Source: Rhodocyclaceae bacterium (GTDB taxonomy: Bacteria; Pseudomonadota; Gammaproteobacteria; Burkholderiales; Rhodocyclaceae). Taken from it: a stretch of 36,325 bases of DNA. The stretch lies in NCBI GenBank assembly GCA_020445785.1, contig JAGRFZ010000051.1:17374-53698 (forward strand), in the 5' to 3' direction. Made by a program: the position numbers and the translations under genes. Below, one piece after another: positions 1-8,541 of this stretch. The number at the start of each line of letters is the position of its first letter. Position 1 is the first letter of the stretch. A model generated the notes under the pieces. It made no database searches, was not told the origin of the DNA, and saw nothing but the letters and a program-made list of their open reading frames with translations.

Positions 1-1428
1 ACCTACATCATCGGTCAGATGACGGGTGTCGGCGTGGCCTTCTCGCGCTTCCTGGGCGTCTCCAACGAGACCGGCATCTACATCGGTATGGCGATCGTGT
101 TCATGTACGCGGTGTTCGGCGGCATGAAGGGCATCACCTACACCCAGGTGGCCCAGTACTGCGTGCTGATCCTGGCCTACACCGTGCCTGCGATCTTCAT
201 CTCGCTGAACCTCACCGGCAACCCGCTGCCGCAGCTCGGCCTGGGTTCCGATCTGGCCGGTCAGGACGTGTCGCTGCTGAACAAGCTCGACCAGGTCGTC
301 ACCGACCTCGGCTTCGGCGAGTACACGACGTCGGTTCCGGGTGGCAGCATGCTCAACATGTTCGTCTACACGGTCTCGCTGATGATCGGTACGGCCGGTC
401 TGCCGCACGTCATCGTGCGCTTCTTCACCGTGCCGAAGGTCGCCGACGCCCGTAGCTCGGCCGGCTGGGCGCTGGTCTTCATCGCGATCCTCTACACCAC
501 CGCACCTGGCGTCGCCGCGATGGCCCGCTACAACCTGCACGCCACGGTGAACTCGGCCGTGACCACGGGTGGCGACATCTTCGCGCCGGAAGCCGCGCTC
601 AAGTACGACGAGCGCCCGGCCTGGATGGAGCGCTGGGAGGTGACCGGTCTGCTCAAGTTCGAGGACAAGAACGGCGACGGCCGCATCCAGTACTACAACG
701 ACAAGTCGAGCAACGCCGAATTCAATGCCAAGGCCGAGGCCGCCGGCTGGAAGGGTTCGGAACTCAATGTCAACCGCGACATCATCGTGCTGGCCAACCC
801 GGAAATCGCCAGGCTGCCCAACTGGGTGATCGCGCTGGTGGCTGCCGGTGGTCTGGCTGCCGCACTGTCGACCGCCGCGGGCCTGTTGCTGGCAATCTCG
901 GCAGCGATCTCCCACGATCTGATCAAGAACGTGATCAACCCGGAGATCAGCGAGAAGGGCGAGCTGATGGCCGGCAAGGTGGCGATGGCGTGCGCGATCG
1001 TGGTGGCCGGTTATCTCGGTCTGAATCCGCCGGGCTTCGCCGCCGGTACCGTGGCAATCGCCTTCGGTCTGGCCGGTGCATCGCTGTTCCCGGCGATCAT
1101 GATGGGCATCTTCTCGAAGAAGATGAACAAGGAAGGGGCCATGGCCGGCATGCTGGCCGGTCTGTTCGTGACCATGTTCTACGTGTTCGCGCACAAGGGC
1201 ATCTTCTTCATCAAGGGCACCGAGTTCACCGACCTGATCGGCGGTCCGAACAGCTTCTTCGGCATCACGCCGAACGCGTTCGGCGCAATCGGCGCGCTCG
1301 TGAACTTCATCGTCGCCTTCGCGGTCGATAAGGTCACCGCAGAGCCGCCGGAGCACATCCAGCAACTGGTCGAGGACGTGCGCGTTCCGCGTGGCGCCAA
1401 GGCCGTGGATGGCACCCACGCTCACTGA
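1..1428 (+). CDS. Sodium:solute symporter large subunit (VC_2705 type), 5' partial
   Basis: The reading frame is open from base 1, so the start lies outside the window; 475 residues are visible and stop at TGA 1426-1428. It is a polytopic inner-membrane protein of the sodium:solute symporter family, and the stretch ALSTAAGLLLAISAAISHDL fits the conserved core helix of this family. Long hydrophobic segments alternate with one polar loop (about codons 200-260) holding an EF-hand-like DKNGDGRIQYYN motif at 664-699. The family most like it is the VC_2705 subfamily, whose members pair with a DUF4212 small subunit and are related to acetate permease ActP. The substrate is therefore probably a small monocarboxylate such as acetate, but nothing in the sequence proves it. 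The gene ends before two strong hairpins. A DUF4212 gene lies downstream on the other strand at 2059-2376 rather than in the usual upstream position. Confidence 0.9.
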   Translation, partial: TYIIGQMTGVGVAFSRFLGVSNETGIYIGMAIVFMYAVFGGMKGITYTQVAQYCVLILAYTVPAIFISLNLTGNPLPQLGLGSDLAGQDVSLLNKLDQVVTDLGFGEYTTSVPGGSMLNMFVYTVSLMIGTAGLPHVIVRFFTVPKVADARSSAGWALVFIAILYTTAPGVAAMARYNLHATVNSAVTTGGDIFAPEAALKYDERPAWMERWEVTGLLKFEDKNGDGRIQYYNDKSSNAEFNAKAEAAGWKGSELNVNRDIIVLANPEIARLPNWVIALVAAGGLAAALSTAAGLLLAISAAISHDLIKNVINPEISEKGELMAGKVAMACAIVVAGYLGLNPPGFAAGTVAIAFGLAGASLFPAIMMGIFSKKMNKEGAMAGMLAGLFVTMFYVFAHKGIFFIKGTEFTDLIGGPNSFFGITPNAFGAIGALVNFIVAFAVDKVTAEPPEHIQQLVEDVRVPRGAKAVDGTHAH

Positions 1429-1441
1429 GTGAGCATACCGA

Positions 1442-1475
1442 GCCGCACGGACCGGCCGCTGTCGGTCCGTGCGGC
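1442..1475 (+). repeat. Perfect 13-bp hairpin just after the symporter stop
   Basis: GCCGCACGGACCG at 1442-1454 is the exact reverse complement of 1463-1475, with an 8-nt loop. It begins 13 nt after the symporter stop codon and has no T-run of its own. The intrinsic terminator follows 9 nt later, so this stem may protect the 3' end or reinforce termination. Confidence 0.75.
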
Positions 1476-1484
1476 AGGAAGACG

Positions 1485-1513
1485 ACCCCGCCGCGAAACT
1501 GGCGGGGTTTTTT
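1485..1513 (+). terminator. Rho-independent terminator of the symporter gene
   Basis: ACCCCGCC at 1485-1492 pairs exactly with GGCGGGGT at 1501-1508 across an 8-nt loop, and a run of six T follows (1508-1513). This is a textbook intrinsic terminator for transcripts ending with the symporter gene. The rest of 1514-1628 shows nothing recognisable before the next small gene. Confidence 0.9.
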
Positions 1514-1628
1514 CTTCCCGTCGTCGGGCGAGAATCGGACCGGCCCGCGGCGGATGCGCATGCGAACATGCCGCCGGCACGGTGTGGCGGCGTCACAGGC
1601 GCCCGAACGGGGGCCGCTGGAGTGGTGA

Positions 1629-2030
1629 ATGGTTTCTGTTTCCCTGGCGCTGAACTGGATTCTCTTTCTGGCCCTGTTTCCGATCAGCTTCTTCTGGGCA
1701 CGGCGGGCCTGGCGCATCATCGTCAAGCGGGACTTCTCGGAAGTCGCGCTCAAGCGCGGCATGCCCCCGCCCCAGCCGGAGCGATTCGCGCCCTATTGCG
1801 CGGTGATCAACATGCTCGGCGCGTTGGCGCTGGTGTTCGTGATCTTCGGCGTGCTCGGCGGCGGCTTCGGACTGCTCGCGGAGCCGCTGACCACCGAGAC
1901 CTGGACCGGTGCCGCCGGCATCACGATCTGGTCCAAGTTCATGCTCGATTTCATGCTCAGCAGGCACGCCCATCCGATGCAGTGGGGGCGCCGCAAGGCC
2001 GACCCCGACAAGGCCGGCGAGGGCGAATGA
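1629..2030 (+). CDS. Small membrane protein of unknown function, 133 aa
   Basis: I do not recognise this protein. It has two clear hydrophobic segments, about residues 4-23 and 57-83, with a basic linker between them containing ARRAWRIIVKRD, and a weaker hydrophobic stretch near residues 90-112. The C-terminus is charged (DPDKAGEGE). Two membrane passes with the basic linker in the cytoplasm would follow the positive-inside rule. It starts at ATG 1629 after a weak GGAG-like site. It is separated from the symporter by a strong terminator, so it probably has its own promoter, which I cannot identify. It converges with the DUF4212 gene, leaving 28 nt between the stops. A role linked to the symporter is only a guess from position. 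Confidence 0.75.
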   Translation: MVSVSLALNWILFLALFPISFFWARRAWRIIVKRDFSEVALKRGMPPPQPERFAPYCAVINMLGALALVFVIFGVLGGGFGLLAEPLTTETWTGAAGITIWSKFMLDFMLSRHAHPMQWGRRKADPDKAGEGE

Positions 2031-2058
2031 GCACGGCGGCCGTGCTGCCGGTATGGCG

Positions 2059-2376
2059 TCAGTCGGCCTCTTCGGTGGGCGGCGCATGCCCCGCTTCGAG
2101 TTCGGCATCCATCCGATTCATGATTCTTGCGTAGAGCCAGACGATCAGAAGGAAGGCCCACAGGTTCCCCTGGGCGCACAGATAGAAGCCGAGCGGAAAG
2201 CCGAGAAAATCCACCCGGTTCAGTTCGTCGGCGAAGTAGGCCGAGAAGAACGTGATGCAGAACCAGGTCGCCAGCAAGGACGACGTCAGCAGACCCGTTC
2301 GCAGCCAGTAGCGGCGTCGTGCCGCTTCGTCGGCCGCGTCGCGGGCATCCGGTGCACTGACCTCTGCCCCGGTCAT
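2059..2376 (-). CDS. DUF4212 protein, sodium/substrate symporter small subunit, 105 aa
   Basis: The core YWLRTGLLTSSLLATWF, then FADELN, FLGFPLGFYLCAQG and LYARIMNRMD matches the DUF4212 family, the small partner of VC_2705-type symporters. Two transmembrane helices are visible at about residues 25-48 and 60-83. The start is set at ATG 2376, since the upstream residues in this frame are shadow sequence of the EF-G-like gene. In known systems the small subunit gene sits immediately upstream of and collinear with the large one. Here it is on the opposite strand, past the 3' end of the large gene, and downstream of the EF-G-like gene in the same direction (64 nt gap). No ribosome-binding site is evident: a 19-bp hairpin ends four bases before the ATG. 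It may be a second copy, because the true upstream partner of the symporter could lie outside the window. Confidence 0.85.
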   Translation of the reverse strand: MTGAEVSAPDARDAADEAARRRYWLRTGLLTSSLLATWFCITFFSAYFADELNRVDFLGFPLGFYLCAQGNLWAFLLIVWLYARIMNRMDAELEAGHAPPTEEAD

Positions 2377-2380
2377 GGGC

Positions 2381-2430
2381 CCGACCGAACATGGCCGCGC
2401 GCGAGGCGTCTCGCGCCCATGGCCGGTCGG
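2381..2430 (-). repeat. Long interrupted hairpin directly before the DUF4212 start
   Basis: CCGACCG (2381-2387) pairs with 2424-2430, CATGG (2390-2394) with 2417-2421, and GCGCGAG (2399-2405) with 2410-2416 around a GCGT loop, 19 pairs in all with small bulges. It fills most of the gap between the EF-G-like stop (2441) and the DUF4212 ATG (2376). It lacks a T-run on either strand, so it is not a standard terminator. It could limit readthrough or ribosome access. Confidence 0.6.
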
Positions 2431-2440
2431 CTCCGCGTGA

Positions 2441-4477
2441 TCACTGCTTGCCGGAAGCGTTGCGCATCTTCTGCTGCAATTCGTGGGGTGCCGGTTCGTA
2501 GTGGCTGAAGTCGATTTCGCAGACTGCGTCGCCACCGCTGATCGCCCGCAATCGCGATTCGAAGCCGTCCATTTCGACCATCGGCACCAGGCCGATGATC
2601 TGGGTGCGGCCGGCACTCGCGCTGTCGGTTCCGGTCAGGCGGCCACGGCGCGAGGAAAGGTCGGCGCTGACGTCGCCGAAATGGGTGTCGCCGGTCTCGA
2701 TGCGGACCAGCACGAGGGGTTCCAGCAGCATTGGCCGGGCCGCGCCGGCAGCCTCCTGCAGGGCGTGGCGGGCGGCGGTGACGAAGGAGATCTCGTTGGA
2801 GTCGACGGTGTGAAACTTGCCGTCGAATACGGTCACCTGCATGTCCTGCAGCGGGAAGCCGGCGAGCACGCCTTCTTCGGCCGCCTGACGCACGCCTTTT
2901 TCGACGGCCGGTAGGTACTGGCCCGGGATCACGCCTCCCTTGATTTCGTCGACGAACTGGACGCCGGCGCCGCGCTCGAGCGGTGCGATGCGCAGCGCCA
3001 CTTCGCCGAATTGGCCGGCACCGCCGCTCTGCTTCTTGTGGCGGTAGCGCGCTTCGGCGCCGGCGGCGATCGTCTCACGGAACGGAATCGACGGCGGCGC
3101 CGTGCCCACCTGCACGTTCCAACGGGATTCGAGCTGCTCGAGCACGACCTTGAGGTGGGTCTCGCCGAGCCCTCTCAATACCGTGCCCTTGCCGCGCGGA
3201 TCCTGCTCCACCTCAAGGCAGGGGTCTTCGTCCAGCAGGCGGTGGAGTGCGTCGGAGAGCTTCTGCTCGTCACCATGCTTGTTCGGAATCAGGGCCTGGC
3301 CGAATACTGGCCTGGGATAGTCGGGGGAGGCCAGGTGCAGATAGTCCTCCTCGTGGGAGTCGTGCAGCACGGCGTCGCGATGGATGTCGTCGACGCGCGC
3401 GACCGCGCAGATGTCACCGGGTACGCCCTCCGGAATTTCGACCTGGTTCTTGCCTTGCAGCCGCAGCAGATGGGCAACCTTGAAGGGTTTGCGCCCGTCG
3501 CCGATAAAGAGCTGGGTGTTGGGCGTGATCGTGCCCTGGTGGATGCGGAATACGCCGAGTTTGCCGCGGAAGACGTCGTTGCTGACCTGAAAGACGTGGG
3601 CCACGACGTGATCGTCCGGGCTGCCGCCGAGCGCGACCGGTTCTGCCGCTTCCCCCTCGCCGCGCATGAATTCGGGCGGATTGCCTTCGGTCGGATCCGG
3701 CATCAGCCGGCCGAGGATCTGCAGCAGTTCGGGGACACCGGCGCCTGTGCGCGCCGATACGAAACACACCGGCACCAGGTGGCCTTCGCGCAAGGCCTGC
3801 TCGAAGGGATCGTGGAGTTGCTCGGGATCGAGCGACTCGCCCTGTTCCAGATAGAGCGCCATCAAGGCCTCGTCGACCTCGACGATCTGATCCACGATTT
3901 GTTCGTGGGTGGCGGTTACCGTCGAGAACGCGGTATTCGCCTCGTAGTCGGGGGTGAAGAAGCAGTCGATGACACCGCTGCCGTCCGGCGAGGGGAGGTT
4001 GATCGGCAGGCACTCGGGGCCGAAGGTCGTGGCGATGGCGTCCTGCAGGGCGGCCAGATCCACGCCGGCGGCGTCGATCTTATTGACCACGATCATGCGG
4101 CACTTGCCGGCTGCCGCGGCCATCACGCGGCGGGTGACCGGTTCGATGCCGGTCTGGGCATTGACCACGACGATGGCGGTCTCGACGGCAGGCAGCGCGG
4201 CCAGCGCGCGCCCGAGGAAGTCCGGCGTGCCCGGCGTATCCAGCAGATTCACCCAGTGTTGCGCCGACTCGAGATGGGTGATGCTGACGTTGATCGAATG
4301 GCCGATCGCCTTTTCCTGGGCGTCGAAATCGGAAACGGTGTCGCCCCGCTCGAGGCTGCCGGCGGCGTTGATCGCGCCGGCGCTGCTGAGCAATGCCTCG
4401 AGCAGTTCGGTCTTGCCGCAGCCGGCCTGGCCCAGCAGGGCGACATTTCGAATGTCGTGAACGGACTTCGGTACCAT
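2441..4477 (-). CDS. Elongation factor G-like translational GTPase, 678 aa
   Basis: This is a full-length member of the EF-G-like family that is distinct from canonical FusA. The G domain shows a P-loop GQAGCGKT at residues 16-23, a G3 motif DTPGTPDF and a G4 motif VNKID. It is followed by the beta-barrel domain II, then domain IV (QSGGAGQFGEVALRI) and domain V (FGDVSADLSSRRGRLTG). The switch I region reads AIGHSINVSITHLE rather than the ERGITI pattern of FusA, and the length is slightly under the roughly 700 residues of FusA. The ATG at 4477 is chosen because GGGAGGAG lies 7-8 nt upstream and because homology begins there (VHDIRNVALLGQ). It should act at the ribosome, but the exact role of this subfamily is not established. 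It lies 97 nt downstream of proB on the same strand. Confidence 0.9.
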   Translation of the reverse strand: MVPKSVHDIRNVALLGQAGCGKTELLEALLSSAGAINAAGSLERGDTVSDFDAQEKAIGHSINVSITHLESAQHWVNLLDTPGTPDFLGRALAALPAVETAIVVVNAQTGIEPVTRRVMAAAAGKCRMIVVNKIDAAGVDLAALQDAIATTFGPECLPINLPSPDGSGVIDCFFTPDYEANTAFSTVTATHEQIVDQIVEVDEALMALYLEQGESLDPEQLHDPFEQALREGHLVPVCFVSARTGAGVPELLQILGRLMPDPTEGNPPEFMRGEGEAAEPVALGGSPDDHVVAHVFQVSNDVFRGKLGVFRIHQGTITPNTQLFIGDGRKPFKVAHLLRLQGKNQVEIPEGVPGDICAVARVDDIHRDAVLHDSHEEDYLHLASPDYPRPVFGQALIPNKHGDEQKLSDALHRLLDEDPCLEVEQDPRGKGTVLRGLGETHLKVVLEQLESRWNVQVGTAPPSIPFRETIAAGAEARYRHKKQSGGAGQFGEVALRIAPLERGAGVQFVDEIKGGVIPGQYLPAVEKGVRQAAEEGVLAGFPLQDMQVTVFDGKFHTVDSNEISFVTAARHALQEAAGAARPMLLEPLVLVRIETGDTHFGDVSADLSSRRGRLTGTDSASAGRTQIIGLVPMVEMDGFESRLRAISGGDAVCEIDFSHYEPAPHELQQKMRNASGKQ

Positions 4478-4574
4478 CGCGCGCTCCTCCCTCTTGATCC
4501 GATGGCCCAAGTATCCGCCTGCGGGCGCCTCGGGACAACGCGTGCGCGCAAAACGGCGGCAGGCGCTGCAGGCC

Positions 4575-6883
<2,309 letters not shown>

Positions 6884-7147
6884 TTACTCGGCGTCCGGAA
6901 CGATGGCGACGGTGCGGCGCTTGGCCGGGCCCTTGACGAGGAACTGAACCTTGCCGTCCTTGAGGGCGAACAAGGTGTGATCCTTGCCGATGCCGACGTT
7001 GTCGCCCGCGTGATACTGGGTACCACGCTGGCGTACCAGGATGTTGCCGGCCAGTACCGACTGGCCGCCATAGCGCTTGACGCCGAGCCGTTTCGATTCG
7101 GAGTCGCGACCGTTACGAGAACTGCCGCCGGCCTTTTTGTGTGCCAT
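6884..7147 (-). CDS. rpmA: 50S ribosomal protein L27
   Basis: L27 is a small basic protein near the peptidyl-transferase centre. The N-terminus [20 protein letters not shown] is diagnostic, followed by LGVKRYGGQ and [11 protein letters not shown]. The length of 87 aa is normal, and there is no N-terminal propeptide of the kind seen in Firmicutes. A strong AGGAGG site lies 8 nt upstream of ATG 7147. It follows rplU by 16 nt, and its mRNA ends in the hairpin at 6827-6860 unless polymerase reads through. Confidence 0.98.
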   Translation of the reverse strand: MAHKKAGGSSRNGRDSESKRLGVKRYGGQSVLAGNILVRQRGTQYHAGDNVGIGKDHTLFALKDGKVQFLVKGPAKRRTVAIVPDAE

Positions 7148-7163
7148 GAGTCAAACCTCCTGT

Positions 7164-7475
7164 TCAGCCCGAAATCGCTTCGATACGCAATTCGGTGTAG
7201 TTCTGGCGATGGCCCTGATGCTTGATGTAGTGCTTGCGGCGACGCATCTTGAAAATCTTGACCTTGTCGTGACGACCGTGGGAAACCACGGTGGCAGTGA
7301 CGGCGGCGCCGTCGACCACCGGCGTGCCGATCCTGACCGACTCGCCTTCTCCGACCATCAGAACCTGGTCGAGGGTGATTTCCGAGCCCACGTCTGCCGG
7401 TATCTGTTCTACCTTGATCTTTTGGCCGGCGGACACTCGGTACTGCTTGCCCCCGGTTTTTACGACCGCGTACAT
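7164..7475 (-). CDS. rplU: 50S ribosomal protein L21
   Basis: L21 binds 23S rRNA in the large subunit. The N-terminus [20 protein letters not shown] and the C-terminal [19 protein letters not shown] are diagnostic. The length of 103 aa matches the family. The ATG at 7475 is chosen over upstream possibilities because homology begins exactly there and GGAG lies five bases before it. It is the first gene of the rplU-rpmA-obgE-proB operon and has a good sigma70 promoter at 7513-7541. Confidence 0.98.
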   Translation of the reverse strand: MYAVVKTGGKQYRVSAGQKIKVEQIPADVGSEITLDQVLMVGEGESVRIGTPVVDGAAVTATVVSHGRHDKVKIFKMRRRKHYIKHQGHRQNYTELRIEAISG

Positions 7476-7512
7476 GGTTGCTCCAGTAAAGTGGTTTTGA
7501 GCGAAACCGTAA

Positions 7513-7541
7513 ATTCTATTCCGCATCGAGATCCGAGTCAA
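7513..7541 (-). promoter_or_regulatory. Sigma70 promoter of the rplU operon
   Basis: On the minus strand TTGACT (7541-7536) and TAGAAT (7518-7513) are separated by exactly 17 nt, each one mismatch from consensus. Transcription would begin near 7506, about 30 nt upstream of the rplU ATG. Confidence 0.8.
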
Positions 7542-7760
7542 AGGTATCGTTGATGGCCGCGTGGGTGGCGGTGGCGGTGGCGTGTCGCTGGCGCATGCCG
7601 GATCCCGGGGTGCCGTGGATGCGCAGGGCGGTGCGGCAGTCGGCGGCACGCCATTCGGGCATGATCGCTGCACGGCCGCGGCCTGGTAGCGCGTGCGCTG
7701 CCGGTGGGACGGGTTTACCCGGCTTCCACGCCCCGCCTCGCGGGGGTAGGATTCGGCTAG
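7542..7760. other. Divergent intergenic region between rplU and the GntR regulator
   Basis: The 308 bases from 7476 to 7783 hold no gene I can support. Beyond the rplU promoter there is a GC-rich stretch with a short GGTGGC repeat at about 7564-7582. A TAGGAT hexamer at 7747-7752 could be the -10 of the regulator gene, with start near 7759; its -35 (TTCCAC at 7724-7729) is poor. In-frame extensions of both flanking genes into this region have low-complexity translations and were not accepted. Confidence 0.5.
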
Positions 7761-7781
7761 TTGTCAGACAAGCAGACAAGC
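7761..7781 (+). promoter_or_regulatory. FadR/GntR-type operator with tandem half repeat
   Basis: TTGTCAGACAA (7761-7771) is a perfect palindrome around a central A and fits the TNGTNNNACNA pattern bound by FadR-subfamily GntR regulators. A second copy of the right arm follows, giving AGACAAGC twice in tandem (7766-7773 and 7774-7781). It lies at or just after the predicted transcription start and ends 3 nt before the regulator ATG, well placed for autorepression. Confidence 0.65.
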
Positions 7782-7783
7782 AA

Positions 7784-8530
7784 ATGGCCGAATGTGCACA
7801 TCTGCCCAGACCGCCGCGGCTGGCCGACACCTTGTCGCGCTCGCTGCAGGGCTGGGTGCGGGAAGGGCGTCTTGCGGAAGGCGATCGCCTGCCGACGGAA
7901 AAGCAGCTTTGCGAGCGCTTCGGTGTCAGCCGCGCCGTCGTCCGTGAAGCCATTGCCCGGCTGCAGGCGGACGGCTACGTGGAGACCCGTCAGGGCCTCG
8001 GTGCCTTCGTTGCCGCGGGCGCCGGCGTCAGCCGCTTCCGCATCGATCGGACGGAGGATTCGGTCGACGGCGAAGGGCTGCGCGAGGTCTTCGAGCTGCG
8101 TCGGTTGATGGAGAGCGGCATCGCCGAACTGGCCGCCGCGCGACGCACCGAGGCGGATCTGTCGCGGTTGCGCGCGCTGCTCGAGCAGATGGCGGTGGCG
8201 CTGGCCGAGGGGCGGCAGGCGAGCGATCTCGACGATGCCTTTCATCGCGCGATTGCGGTCGCGACGAGAAATCCGCTGGTGGCGCGGTTCATGGAGTTCA
8301 TGGGGGCACAAGTCCAGGATTCGAGGGTGCCGACCTGGGATGCCCAGGGCCACGCCGGCGGCCTGGCCGCCGCCGCGCACCGGGAGCACGAGGCGATGTA
8401 TCGGGCGATCGCCGCCGGCGAACCGGCTGCGGCACGTCGTGCGGCCGCCCGGCATCTGCAGGCGGCGGCCGAGCGCCTCGGGTTGGAGCCGAAGGACGAA
8501 GTTTCCACTGCTGGCCGGTACGGGGCATGA
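7784..8530 (+). CDS. GntR/FadR-family regulator, probable glycolate operon regulator (GlcC-like)
   Basis: The N-terminal winged helix-turn-helix shows RLPTEKQLCERFGVSRAVVR and REAIARLQADGYVETRQGLG at about residues 35-75. The C-terminal FCD ligand-binding domain follows from about residue 95, with the metal-binding-type pattern DDAFHRAI and a late histidine-rich stretch. The length of 248 aa is close to GlcC, PdhR and LldR. ATG 7784 is chosen because family homology begins soon after it and a FadR-type operator lies immediately upstream. No good ribosome site is visible. It is the first gene in the same direction as glcDEF, 11 nt before glcD, so glycolate or a related 2-hydroxy acid is the likely effector. 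Lactate- or pyruvate-responsive relatives cannot be excluded from sequence alone. Confidence 0.88.
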   Translation: MAECAHLPRPPRLADTLSRSLQGWVREGRLAEGDRLPTEKQLCERFGVSRAVVREAIARLQADGYVETRQGLGAFVAAGAGVSRFRIDRTEDSVDGEGLREVFELRRLMESGIAELAAARRTEADLSRLRALLEQMAVALAEGRQASDLDDAFHRAIAVATRNPLVARFMEFMGAQVQDSRVPTWDAQGHAGGLAAAAHREHEAMYRAIAAGEPAAARRAAARHLQAAAERLGLEPKDEVSTAGRYGA

Positions 8531-8541
8531 AGGAGGAGGAG

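Noticed and set aside
7564-7582. Short GGTGGC repeats as a regulatory or mobile repeat
   Set aside because: Only about three imperfect copies are present, and such runs are common by chance in GC-rich DNA.
7516-7953. Minus-strand frame upstream of rplU and across the regulator start
   Set aside because: It overlaps the rplU promoter and the regulator's DNA-binding domain, and its translation shows no family features.
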